Of a stretch of 64,000 nucleotides of DNA, positions 6,200 to 14,369 are shown piece after piece; position 1 is the stretch's first letter; the number at the start of each line of letters is the position of its first letter. This DNA comes from Janthinobacterium sp. GTDB taxonomy: Bacteria > Pseudomonadota > Gammaproteobacteria > Burkholderiales > Burkholderiaceae_D. The notes under the pieces were generated by a model. That model made no database searches and had not been told where the DNA came from. It saw only the letters and a program-made list of their open reading frames with translations. The stretch spans positions 1-64,000 of the forward strand of contig PKWL01000046.1 in assembly GCA_003133225.1 (NCBI GenBank). Direction: 5' to 3'. A program made the position numbers and the translations under genes.

Positions 6200-8446
6200 A
6201 TGAAGAAGCAAATCATGTTGCTCGCTCTGGCGCTTGCCATGTCGGCTGAGGCCGGCGCTGCCCAGTCGGAAAACCTGGCTGCTGCGCCCCTGATGAAGCC
6301 GTTGGCCCAGCAAACGCAGGCGGCGCTATGGGCTTCGCGCGTACTGTCGCGCTACCATTACAAGCCGCTGCCGCTTGACGATGCGATGTCGGAGAAGATC
6401 TTCGACCGTTATTTCAAGTCGCTCGATGCCGAGAAACTGTTCTTCGTGCAGGCCGATCTCGACCAGTTCGCCGGCGCCCGCTCCCGGCTCGACGATGCCA
6501 TCAAGGGCGAAAATCTGAGTGCGCCGTTTGCCATCTACAATCTGTACCAGCAGCGTTTCGACGAGCGCATCACCTATGCCCGCGAGCTGCTCAAGTCTAA
6601 ATTTGACTTTACGCAAGAGGAAAGTTACCAGCTGGACCGCGAAAAGGTGGCTTGGCCGAAAACAGAGGCCGAAGCGCGCGACCTTTGGCGCAAGCGCGTC
6701 AAGAACGACTGGCTGCGCTTGAAACTGGCCGGCAAGGCTGACAAAGCGATCCGCGAGACTCTCGACAAGCGTTACGAGAATTATCTGAGCCGCTCGCGCA
6801 AGCTCAATAACGAAGACGTGTTCCAAATTTTCATGAACGCGTACGCCATGTCGATCGAGCCGCACACCAATTACCTGGGCCCGCGCGCGTCCGAGAATTT
6901 CGACATTTCGATGCGCCTGTCGCTAGAAGGCATCGGCGCCGTCTTGCAAACGCGTGACGAGTACACCGTCGTTCGCGAGATTGTGCCGGGTAGTCCGGCC
7001 GGCCTGTCGGGTAAATTGAAAGTGGGCGACCGCATCGTCGGCATCGGCCAAGGCGAGAGCGGCGCCGTGACCGAAGTGTTGGGCTGGCGCATCGACGACG
7101 TCGTCGCCCAGATTCGCGGCGCCAAGGATTCCGTGGTGCGCCTCGACGTGTTGCCCGCCGATGCCGGTCCGGACGGCAAGCATGCGGCGATCGCGCTGGT
7201 GCGCAAAAAGATCAGCATGGAAGAGCAGGCCGCCAAGAAGTCCATCATCGAAGTCAAGGATGGCGGCGTCAAGCGCCGCGTGGGGGTGATTGCCCTGCCA
7301 ACCTTCTATCAGGATTTTGAAGCGCGGCGCCGCGGCGATAAGGATTACAAGAGCGCCACGCGCGATGTCGCGCGTTTGCTGGGCGAACTCAAAAAGGACA
7401 AGGTCGACAACGTCCTGATCGACTTGCGCAACAATGGCGGTGGTTCGCTCAACGAAGCTGTCGAGCTGACCGGCCTGTTTATCGACAAGGGACCGGTGGT
7501 GCAGCAGCGCAATGCCGAGGGCAAGATCGACGTCGAAAGCGATACCAACACGGTGCGGGCTTGGAGTGGCCCGGTGGGCGTTTTGATTAACCGCGGCTCG
7601 GCCTCAGCCTCGGAAATTTTCGCCGCCGCGTTGCAAGACTACGGCCGCGGCTTGATCATCGGCGAGCCGAGCTTCGGCAAGGGAACGGTGCAAACGTTGA
7701 TTAACCTCGACCGCTTTGGGCCAGGCAACAATGTGCATTATGGCGAATTGAAGATGACGATTGCGCAGTTCTTTCGCATCAACGGCGGCACCACCCAGCT
7801 GCGCGGCGTGACGCCCGACATCAAGCTGCCGACCATGGCCGACAGCGACACCTTTGGCGAATCGAGCTATGACAACGCGTTGCCGTGGACCTCGATCAAA
7901 GCGGCCCCTTTCATCCCGGCCGGCGACTTGAAAGAGATCGTGCCGCTGCTCGAGCGTAGGCACGAAGCGCGCGTGGCCAAGGATAAGGATTACCAATATC
8001 TGCAGGAGGATATCGCCCTCGCGCGTAAGCAGCGCAAGGATAACGTGATGTCTCTAAATGAAGCGGCGCGGCGCAAGGAACGCGACGCACAGGAAGCCCG
8101 CACCAAGCTGCGCGAGCAGCGTTTGCTGGCGGCCGCAGCCAACGGGAATGATGATCTGGTGGTCATTTCTGATCCGAAAGATGTGCTCAACAAGGCGATC
8201 AACAAAGCGTCCATCAAAGCGGCCCGCATCGCCGCGTTGAAAGGGGCGATGCGTACCGACGACGGCTTGCAGGGCGACGAACGGGCGTTGGCGGCCGAAC
8301 TCGACGCCGAGAAAGCGGCGAAGAACGACAAGGACGTGTTGCTCGATGAATCTGTGCATATCCTGGCCGATGAAGTCAGTTTGCTCAAGACTGACACTCG
8401 TCTCGCCTCGCGCGTCTTGCCTTACGCGGCTGAGGCTGCCAAGTAG
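6200..8446 (+). CDS. prc: carboxy-terminal (tail-specific) protease Prc
   Basis: Periplasmic S41 protease that degrades tagged or misfolded envelope proteins and, in other bacteria, peptidoglycan hydrolases such as MepS. I start at the ATG at 6200 (MKKQIMLLALALAMSAEAGA), which has a GGAG ribosome-binding site and opens a normal signal peptide; 748 residues. The order is an N-terminal helical domain, a PDZ domain from about residue 235 (EGIGAVLQTRDEYTVV), the S41 core and a long C-terminal domain. By alignment in mind with E. coli Prc, the catalytic residues are Ser469 in SASASEIF, Asp480 in LQDYGRG and Lys494 in SFGKGTVQ. The gene stands alone, with a terminator directly behind it. Confidence 0.96.
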   Translation: MKKQIMLLALALAMSAEAGAAQSENLAAAPLMKPLAQQTQAALWASRVLSRYHYKPLPLDDAMSEKIFDRYFKSLDAEKLFFVQADLDQFAGARSRLDDAIKGENLSAPFAIYNLYQQRFDERITYARELLKSKFDFTQEESYQLDREKVAWPKTEAEARDLWRKRVKNDWLRLKLAGKADKAIRETLDKRYENYLSRSRKLNNEDVFQIFMNAYAMSIEPHTNYLGPRASENFDISMRLSLEGIGAVLQTRDEYTVVREIVPGSPAGLSGKLKVGDRIVGIGQGESGAVTEVLGWRIDDVVAQIRGAKDSVVRLDVLPADAGPDGKHAAIALVRKKISMEEQAAKKSIIEVKDGGVKRRVGVIALPTFYQDFEARRRGDKDYKSATRDVARLLGELKKDKVDNVLIDLRNNGGGSLNEAVELTGLFIDKGPVVQQRNAEGKIDVESDTNTVRAWSGPVGVLINRGSASASEIFAAALQDYGRGLIIGEPSFGKGTVQTLINLDRFGPGNNVHYGELKMTIAQFFRINGGTTQLRGVTPDIKLPTMADSDTFGESSYDNALPWTSIKAAPFIPAGDLKEIVPLLERRHEARVAKDKDYQYLQEDIALARKQRKDNVMSLNEAARRKERDAQEARTKLREQRLLAAAANGNDDLVVISDPKDVLNKAINKASIKAARIAALKGAMRTDDGLQGDERALAAELDAEKAAKNDKDVLLDESVHILADEVSLLKTDTRLASRVLPYAAEAAK

Positions 8447-8464
8447 GCAGCTTCAGGCCTAGGT

Positions 8465-8498
8465 AAAAAAGCCTCACCGTTCGCATTGGGGCTTTTTT
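8465..8498 (+). terminator. intrinsic terminator of prc
   Basis: AAAAAAGCCTCA pairs with TGGGGCTTTTTT across a ten-base loop, with a single G-T wobble, and ends in a T run. The hairpin lies 18 bases after the prc stop. The A-rich 5' side means it could also act from the opposite direction. Confidence 0.9.
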
Positions 8499-8589
8499 TA
8501 CTTCGCACAATAGGGCGCGTGGCGAAATCGCAACTCCGACCACGGGCGCCATGTCGTGCGGCTACCCAGGAGAGGTAGTCATCATGACG

Positions 8590-8935
8590 ATGCCCTACGA
8601 TTTGTGCTTCATCCGTTCCATTGCCACGCGCCTTTGCTGTTCAGGTAGTACGATCAGTCGCGAACTCAAGCGCACCGGCGGCGCCGGCGTCTACGATGCC
8701 AATCTAGCGCATCTGGAGTGCCGAGCCCCCGCCCATTGCGCGGCGGCGCGTGCATGCGGACAGCGTCTTGTTCCAGCTTGTGCGTCCAGCTTGTGTGGCG
8801 TCAGCTGGGCTTGCTCTGGTAGTCGCAGCAAATTGCGCGCAAACTCATGGCCTTGTAGCCCGATAATTCTGAAAAATCTGTGTCTCACGAAACCATCTAC
8901 CACGCCCTACATGGACCAGCCTGCTCCGCTGGCGC
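8590..8935 (+). pseudogene. remnant of an IS30-family transposase
   Basis: Not a working gene. One frame reads IATRLCCSGSTISRELKRTG followed by VYDANLAHLECRA, the N-terminal helix-turn-helix phrase of IS30 transposases. After a frame change the expected next parts appear as QQIARKLMAL, a TAG stop, PDNSEK and then VSHETIYHALHG, the conserved IS30 motif. At least one frameshift and one in-frame stop break the gene. The DDE catalytic domain that should follow is missing, and no terminal inverted repeats are evident. It marks the left edge of the lower-G+C pilin patch and points to past insertion and decay. Confidence 0.75.
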
Positions 8936-9092
8936 CGATCGGTCCGACGGCAGAGAGTGTCAGAATCGACCCGAAGGCGATATTTGCCGTCTACGACACA
9001 AGGCGCTCCAAAAACGGTCAGTCAGGGTGATGTTTTCTGAGAAACAGTTCAAATTTTAGTACGTATCACGTCAAACAAAAAATATCGAATCA

Positions 9093-9121
9093 TTGAGCCG
9101 TAAAAAAGCCAGTGTTATGAT
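9093..9121 (+). promoter_or_regulatory. sigma-70 type promoter of the prepilin operon
   Basis: TTGAGC, a 17-base spacer and TATGAT lie about 45 bases before the first prepilin gene. The spacing is ideal, four of six bases match in the -35 box and five of six in the -10 box. The surrounding DNA is AT-rich. Confidence 0.7.
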
Positions 9122-9165
9122 ACCTTTGGTCATTATTCAGTAATTTTCTGCGAATCATAAAATAA

Positions 9166-10527
9166 ATGAAAATAATGTTTCAGAGGCTACGGGGGTTCAC
9201 CCTTGCCGAAATGGCAATCGTCGTGCTCATTGGAGGCATCTTGCTGACGATGGGCCTCAAGACGTGGGTAGCAAGACTGAATAACGGTGCGTACAGTCAG
9301 ACTGTATCGGAGCAGGCACAGATCAAAACTGCACTGATTGGCTTCTTACGGACGTACGGCAGACTACCGTGTCCAAGTGCTATCGCTGGCTTAGTTCCCA
9401 CTGGGTCTGAGGTACCGCAGCCACCGCTTGGTTTAGGGTGTACAGCAAATGCGCAAGCGGCATATGGAGTAGTTCCTTGGGTCACGCTCAATATTTCGAG
9501 AGACACCGTCTTGGACGGATGGGGGAATTTCATTACCTACCGTGTGGCGAATGGGGTTGCACCTGTCGCTAAGAACTGGACATCGAAAACCTTAACCAAT
9601 CCATTCGACGTCAACGAACTAGCTACCCCGAGCGCAGCACTGACAATTAATCAGGGGTACGGAATAGTCGCACCCACGCTGGTTACTGCTAACGCTGTGG
9701 TAGTCATTTATTCGCATGGGAAAAATGGTTTCGGTGCGACGACGGTGCAGGGAACACCCAGTACTCCGCCACCTGCTTTGAATACCGATGAAAATATAAA
9801 CGCGTTGAACACCACGACGACCTTCATCATGCGCCCATACACCGAAAACGCCGCCGCTTTTAATGGTCTTTTCGACGACGCGGTTACATATATGTTGCCG
9901 CAAGATTTGCTGCAGCCACTGGTGAGCGAAGGAACGGTGTCGGCATGCAGGTCTTATTGCCCGAGCGCTAGCTGCACCGGTTCCGGTGTTCCATATTTGT
10001 TTTGTACTGGTGCGAACACGCCATCTTCACCTCCAAGCTCTTGCACCGGCTTGCGTACACCGTATCTCTTTTGTACAGGCCTAGGCATTCCCAATATCCA
10101 ATCAACAGGTTGCACCGCTTCCGCCACTCCCTCTGCTTCTTGCACAGGCCCAGGTACCCCTGCCATATCACCAGTCTCTTGCACAGGCGTCGCTACCCCC
10201 TATACTTTTTGCACAGGTGTTGGCACCCCTGCTTTCATAGCACCAGCCGCTTGTACTGGCCTCAGCATCCCATTTCCGTTTTGCACGGGTGCCACAACCC
10301 CTTTCAGCATTCCAAACCCCTGTACCGGTTCTGGCATCCCCTTTGCTTTTTGTACAGGCAGCGGTATAGGCGTCCCTTCTTTCCCTCCTGTCGCTTGTAC
10401 CGGCGTTACTGCGCCTTATGCTTTTTGCACAGGTGCTGGCACCCCTACTTTCACTTCTTTGTGTACTGTCTCGGCGTCAACGCCCGTTCGGCTTGGTAAT
10501 CCAACGCCTACCTGCCCACAAGGCTAG
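9166..10527 (+). CDS. prepilin-like protein with Cys-Thr-Gly tandem repeat tail
   Basis: The 453-residue protein begins MKIMFQRLRGFTLAEMAIVV, a class III (type IV prepilin) signal cut after Gly10, with Glu at mature position 5 and a hydrophobic helix. Residues about 45-265 are a globular pilin/pseudopilin-like part containing GRLPCPSAIAGL and VLDGWGNFITYRV. From residue 270 to about 432 the chain is a double repeat. A 10-residue unit CTGxxxPYxF alternates with a 12-15 residue unit CTGxGTPxxxxPxx, seven pairs in all, and the tail ends CTVSAS...PTCPQG. Cys falls every 10-15 residues. Two copies 216 bp apart (around 10200 and 10415) are nearly identical in DNA, a sign of recent duplication. Disulfide-stitched display at a pilus tip or surface is inference. 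The next gene starts three bases after the stop. Confidence 0.85.
   Translation: MKIMFQRLRGFTLAEMAIVVLIGGILLTMGLKTWVARLNNGAYSQTVSEQAQIKTALIGFLRTYGRLPCPSAIAGLVPTGSEVPQPPLGLGCTANAQAAYGVVPWVTLNISRDTVLDGWGNFITYRVANGVAPVAKNWTSKTLTNPFDVNELATPSAALTINQGYGIVAPTLVTANAVVVIYSHGKNGFGATTVQGTPSTPPPALNTDENINALNTTTTFIMRPYTENAAAFNGLFDDAVTYMLPQDLLQPLVSEGTVSACRSYCPSASCTGSGVPYLFCTGANTPSSPPSSCTGLRTPYLFCTGLGIPNIQSTGCTASATPSASCTGPGTPAISPVSCTGVATPYTFCTGVGTPAFIAPAACTGLSIPFPFCTGATTPFSIPNPCTGSGIPFAFCTGSGIGVPSFPPVACTGVTAPYAFCTGAGTPTFTSLCTVSASTPVRLGNPTPTCPQG
9973..10461 (+). repeat. coding tandem repeat array (CTG motif, 69-75 bp period)
   Basis: In-frame array inside the prepilin gene with seven copies of a 22-25 codon double unit. 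Each double unit contains two Cys-Thr-Gly triplets: a short member ending PYxF or PFxF and a longer Pro-rich member. The Cys codons start at 9973, 10003, 10042, 10072, 10111, 10141, 10180, 10210, 10252, 10282, 10321, 10351, 10396, 10426 and 10462. Copy-number change through slippage or recombination would keep the frame. Confidence 0.85.
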
Positions 10528-10530
10528 TAA

Positions 10531-10722
10531 ATGAAAATTCGATTACTCCACGCTATTTATCTCTTGCCTGCGATCATGATACTGATGATGTGGGTCGCAA
10601 CTGCGCCCGGATATATAGCCCTGTGCAATAACTGGCAACTTCTCGGGGCGATAGCGTTGTCAGCTCTGGGATCGGCTTGGTCCATCGCGATATTTGCGCA
10701 CGCCGTGACGAGTCGGCCATGA
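10531..10722 (+). CDS. small two-helix membrane protein (63 aa)
   Basis: No known family recognised. The protein has two hydrophobic stretches, about residues 7-27 and 36-58, joined by a short loop (GYIALCNNWQLL), so it should sit in the inner membrane. The start lies three bases after the stop of the repeat-tailed prepilin. Its TGA overlaps the ATG of the next prepilin in an ATGA. This tight packing between two prepilin genes is the main evidence that it is real, and suggests a helper role in assembling or inserting these pilins. That role is inference. Confidence 0.6.
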   Translation: MKIRLLHAIYLLPAIMILMMWVATAPGYIALCNNWQLLGAIALSALGSAWSIAIFAHAVTSRP

Positions 10723-11396
10723 AACAAAAGGGCTTCACGCTGGTCGAAATCGCGATTGTCCTGGTCATCATCGGACTTCTCTTAGGTGGTATCCTCGCGA
10801 GCCAGAGCATTATCAGCGGGGCCAAAGCCAAGGATGTTATTGCAATTGTTGGCGACCTTCGCACCGCGACGGCGTATTTTAAGCAACGATACAGCTATCT
10901 TCCGGGCGATCTACCGAACCCGCAAAATTACATCACTACGGTTCCCGTTCTAGCCGCAGGCACTGGGGGGAATATTGGAGACGGCAGCATAGATGGTGCC
11001 GTCAACGGTGCGACGGGGCAAGCGACCGCAGGCTCAGAAGTGGCGCAAGCGCCTTGGCAACTTTACAACGCAGGTCTCATCGGGACGATAAACAGCAGCG
11101 ATCCTACGCGCTATCTCAAGACGACCTTCGGTGCGGTTCAGATAGTCTCGCAAGCGACCGCCAATTTGCTTGTTCAGGGAGGGTATCCGACTGTTCCCGG
11201 CCCTGGAGTCGCGACCGGATTTACCACCGCAAACCCTGCCGCTCGCAATGCAATCGTGTTTTTCAACTTACCTTGCGACGTTGCCAACGAGGTGGACCTT
11301 AAGCTTGATGATGGAAACCTTGGCACCGGCAATGGACAGGGCAGCGCGGCGTGCGCCGGCAGCAATACTTTGCCAGTCTATGCCATTCCATTGTAA
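10719..11396 (+). CDS. type IV prepilin (225 aa)
   Basis: The start is the ATG at 10719, giving MKQKGFTLVEIAIVLVIIGL: a short class III leader cut after Gly5, mature Phe1, Glu5 and the usual hydrophobic assembly helix. The globular part has the YLPGDLPNP motif seen in many pilins, a Gly/Thr-rich middle (GNIGDGSIDGAVNGATG) and two Cys pairs toward the end (LPCDV and SAACAG) that can form the C-terminal disulfide loop. It has the same length as the pilin on the opposite strand at 12462-13139 and shares its N-terminal 30 residues almost exactly, so the two are paralogues. It is translationally coupled to the 63-residue membrane protein. Confidence 0.88.
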   Translation: MKQKGFTLVEIAIVLVIIGLLLGGILASQSIISGAKAKDVIAIVGDLRTATAYFKQRYSYLPGDLPNPQNYITTVPVLAAGTGGNIGDGSIDGAVNGATGQATAGSEVAQAPWQLYNAGLIGTINSSDPTRYLKTTFGAVQIVSQATANLLVQGGYPTVPGPGVATGFTTANPAARNAIVFFNLPCDVANEVDLKLDDGNLGTGNGQGSAACAGSNTLPVYAIPL

Positions 11397-12396
11397 TATT
11401 ATTGCCCGCAAAAACGGTACTACCGATCTAACGCACGTCCTGCACCAAGCGTATCTTGCCGCCAAAGGATCCTCCATTGGGTCGTATAGTCCGCATTTTT
11501 CACGCTCCACCAGCGCAGGTGCAGGCAACTCCCGAAATCGAAAAAATCAGCACGCTGACGCCCCTAATTAAGCGTCAGCTAGTACCTTTCATTATGCGTG
11601 TTTACGGTTACAAGTCCGTTGCGCTGTTTTGCCAGGCCCCGTCATGCGCGCGTTACTGCGCCGAAAGGCCCATGCGACCGAAAGTCAGCAGGAAATGGAT
11701 GCACGATGAGGCTGGCACCAGTTCCGATGTTCTTTCATCAAAATTGTGATGCCGCCACCGAATATGCCGCCCTCAGTTCCTGCCCCCCATGCTGCGTTGG
11801 AGTGCGTGATGCCAGTTGCCTATTCGCGGCAATGTTGCATCAGGTTTTTTTGGGGCGACAAAGAAACCGTTTTGCATGGTCATAAATTGCAAAACATCGA
11901 TTCTATTTTTGTTTCGTGCGATCATGTTCCCCGTCGTAGCAGCCGCAAGTAACACCGTGGACTTTTACGCTGTCACCCTATAGCGCCCAAGGCAACTTTT
12001 GAGGCCGGCCATCTCTTCAAGCGTGTAAGGACCACTCAGATGACGATTTTTAGTCGATAGACAGAAGCAGCCGGGGCATCAAATTGTTCCCTCCAATGGC
12101 CAAGTCACATCGAGCGCGACCACCACATGGTACCACTGCCTCGCACATCAGCACCACCGTCAAGCCCAGAACCGGACGAAATTGAGGTCGGCGACACCAT
12201 AACGTATCGAGAAATTGTGTTCAAATCGTTTTAATTTGGTTCAAATCGACTACATGACGAACGGCGCTTTAATTATCTTGCAAGATGCAGCAGCGGCGAT
12301 GGGCTTGCATGCGCTGACATCGGCAGGCTCGGGACCAAAAGACCCGGCCACCGCCCTGCCAAAAGCAGCATTCAACGCGGTTGTGGGCATCGGCGC
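11397..12396. other. 1-kb gene-free stretch
   Basis: No frame here has recognisable domains, a good start or conserved-looking composition. The open frames are short, overlap one another and are rich in Cys, His and Arg. The composition is lower in G+C than the housekeeping parts of the window. It is most likely decayed DNA left by past insertions between the two pilin units. I see no tRNA, no array and no complete insertion sequence. Confidence 0.5.
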
Positions 12397-12424
12397 AAAA
12401 AAGCGGGCATCCGAAGATGCCCGC
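12397..12424 (-). terminator. intrinsic terminator of the minus-strand pilin gene
   Basis: On the minus strand GCGGGCATC, the stable loop TTCG, GATGCCCGC and TTTTTT follow the pilin stop by about 40 bases. The 9-bp stem is perfect and has a UUCG tetraloop, a textbook strong terminator. Confidence 0.95.
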
Positions 12425-12461
12425 CTAGAGTGACCAAAGAATTTGTTTTATGCAAACGCCA

Positions 12462-13139
12462 TTAGAAAGTCTGGCAAACCGTAAACGTGGCCGCAGGAGT
12501 ATAGACGGCCGACGCGACGGCAGCGACAATCGGGCCTGCCGCTTCGGGCGAGCCAAACATATTGCCGCTATTGCCTATCCCATCATCCATGGCAATATCG
12601 AGAATCGTGGCCAGTCTGCCAGTAATGCCGCTCGAGCAGGTAACAAATGTGCCGGAGGTATTTGCAGGGGAGGTCACGCGGTTCACGCTTGAAACCGAAG
12701 TGATGCCCAATATGCCGCCGGTCGCATTGTTTGCGTCGCCAAGTATAACCGACCCGTTGGCCAGACCGGCTAAGCGGACATGCTGCCAGTACAGCGAGGA
12801 TTCATTGGCCGCGGCGGGAGCCACCGTCAAGCCAACCCAATTACCAGTGTCATAACTGCCATCGCCCGTCGTTGCTGCGCCAGCCGTCGCCCCAGTCGCC
12901 AGACCTCCCAGATGCAGAGCAACATTGGCATCGTCGCCAGGCAGGGACTTGTACTTGTCCTGGTAGGCGTACAGCATGGTGGAGACGCTGCTAAATTCTT
13001 GTGTGTACGATTTGACCTTGGCATTGTCAATCATCGACTGCCCCTTCAGCACGCCGCCCAGCAGCAAACCGATAATGACCAGCACGATGGCAATCTCGAC
13101 CAGGGTAAAGCCCGATTGTTTCCGTTGTATCTGTTTCAT
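12462..13139 (-). CDS. type IV / MSHA-like prepilin (225 aa)
   Basis: Probable major pilin of the adjacent pilus locus. The Met at 13139 is preceded by GGGAG and gives MKQIQRKQSGFTLVEIAIVL, a class III leader cut after Gly10 with Phe1 and Glu5 of the mature pilin. The globular part contains YKSLPGDDANVALHLGG, a Gly/Thr/Ala-rich loop and Cys in TFVTCSSG and TVCQTF that can close the C-terminal disulfide loop. It has its own promoter and a strong terminator, so it can be expressed far above the assembly genes, as expected for a major subunit. It lies directly downstream of the kinase gene, on the same strand. The major-pilin role is inferred from position and gene structure. Confidence 0.88.
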   Translation of the reverse strand: MKQIQRKQSGFTLVEIAIVLVIIGLLLGGVLKGQSMIDNAKVKSYTQEFSSVSTMLYAYQDKYKSLPGDDANVALHLGGLATGATAGAATTGDGSYDTGNWVGLTVAPAAANESSLYWQHVRLAGLANGSVILGDANNATGGILGITSVSSVNRVTSPANTSGTFVTCSSGITGRLATILDIAMDDGIGNSGNMFGSPEAAGPIVAAVASAVYTPAATFTVCQTF

Positions 13140-13210
13140 ATTGACTCCCAATGAAAAATTGCAAAAACTTGAAATTGGCCCGCTCAGCGACAAAGCTTTC
13201 CTATCCGTAC

Positions 13211-13238
13211 AAGATAACAGAATGCAACAAACTGGCAA
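13211..13238 (-). promoter_or_regulatory. candidate pilin promoter (sigma-70, overlapping a sigma-54-like site)
   Basis: On the minus strand TTGCCA, a 16-base spacer and TATCTT form a sigma-70-like promoter about 75 bases before the pilin ATG. The same DNA also reads TTGCCAG-TTTG-TTGCA. This has a perfect -12 element of a sigma-54 promoter and a -24 element missing one of the invariant G residues, at the correct 10-base spacing. Which one is used cannot be decided from sequence. Confidence 0.45.
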
Positions 13239-13298
13239 GATGTCTAATTTATTTACGTATCCATTATCCAACACTTTCTTTGGCAATATAAATGTCAC

Positions 13299-14366
13299 TC
13301 AGCCCCCATCGCGCGGCAAGCGTAGCTCGAACTGCAACACGCCTCGCGCGCTGTTCCTTGCCAGGAGACTACCCTGGCAGGCTTCCAGTATGTGTTTCGC
13401 CTGATACAGGCCGATGCCCAGCCCGGCTGGATCGCTGCTCCAAAATGGTTCGAATAAACGTTCCAAATGCGAAATGGATGGGCTATTGGCCGCTTCGATC
13501 GTCACTGACACATACCCTTCTTCGTTCTCGATCGTGGCCTGTATCCGGGGCTGCACGGCCGCGCTGCGCAAGCGCAGGTCGGTGTAATTTTTGAGGATGT
13601 TATCAAGTGCACTATCGAGCACGTTTTCGGGCATGTGCACCAACGCCATTCCCGCGATCGCATGATCGAGCTTGTGCAACTCGCACAATCTGGTGATGGC
13701 CTTGCCCAAGTCAAGCGTGCGTGCGGGCTCGCTGCCGTGCTGTCCCAAGGTCAGGGTCTGCACGATGCGGTCGGCGCGCTGGCGCACCAGGGGGGCGGCC
13801 TTGCGCAAATGGGCCAGCACTTGCGCCTCTTTGCCGGCGGGCACCGCCGACAGTTGATCGGCCATCAGCTGGATGAATTGCGCGATGTTTTTGATGTCAT
13901 GCTGCAGGAATAAATTTAACTTCGCCATCTGAGTGAAGGCCGCATCGCTGGCGCCGGCCTTGATCGACATATCGGTGCGAAGCAGCAACAGGAAAGTCTC
14001 AATCAGGGTTTCATTGAAATAGCGCTGCTCGCCGCGCCTGAGATCCTGGTAGACGTGGACGGCGAGCCGCATTTCACCGAGATTGATCTCCTTGTACACA
14101 GAATGGCCGCCGATGCGGCCGGCCTGGCCCACCACCGGTATTCCAAACCAGTCAATCTGCCACGCCAAGCCGCGCAAACCAGCTTGCGACAGCAAACTCC
14201 AGGCGCCGCGCAGGAAGGCGAGGGTATCGAAGCAATGGTGTTCATTTAAACGTATCAACGCCAGACTGATGCGGTTGACTTCGCGCGTCTGGCGCCACAA
14301 ATAAAGCACCACCGCCCCGATGGTGCTGCCGATGAGGATCAAATACAGATAGGCTTGCTCGATCAT
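13299..14366 (-). CDS. membrane-anchored sensor histidine kinase
   Basis: Protein of 355 residues with one N-terminal membrane helix (about 5-23), a linker of about 130 residues with no domain I recognise, then a kinase core. The phospho-acceptor box reads FLQHDIKNIAQFIQLM, an HDxKN variant like that of PrsK-type kinases. The N box is LDNILKNY and the G box GLGIGLYQAKHI, followed by the lid and final strand VLQFELRLP. With one helix and no large periplasmic loop it probably senses a cytoplasmic or membrane signal. It follows the response-regulator gene by three bases, so the pair is one operon. The downstream pilin gene is the obvious candidate target, by position only. Confidence 0.88.
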   Translation of the reverse strand: MIEQAYLYLILIGSTIGAVVLYLWRQTREVNRISLALIRLNEHHCFDTLAFLRGAWSLLSQAGLRGLAWQIDWFGIPVVGQAGRIGGHSVYKEINLGEMRLAVHVYQDLRRGEQRYFNETLIETFLLLLRTDMSIKAGASDAAFTQMAKLNLFLQHDIKNIAQFIQLMADQLSAVPAGKEAQVLAHLRKAAPLVRQRADRIVQTLTLGQHGSEPARTLDLGKAITRLCELHKLDHAIAGMALVHMPENVLDSALDNILKNYTDLRLRSAAVQPRIQATIENEEGYVSVTIEAANSPSISHLERLFEPFWSSDPAGLGIGLYQAKHILEACQGSLLARNSARGVLQFELRLPRDGG

Positions 14367-14369
14367 CGC

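Noticed and set aside
9973-10461. CRISPR array as an explanation of the repeats
   Set aside because: The units are coding, variable in length by whole codons, and have no spacers; no cas genes are present.
10002-10499. 165-codon frame in another phase across the prepilin repeat array
   Set aside because: The repeats keep all phases open. Its His/Arg/Tyr-rich product has no start signal, while the main frame continues a real prepilin.
11456-12433. Several short open frames in the pilin-pilin gap
   Set aside because: No ribosome-binding sites, no domains, heavily overlapping; treated as debris.
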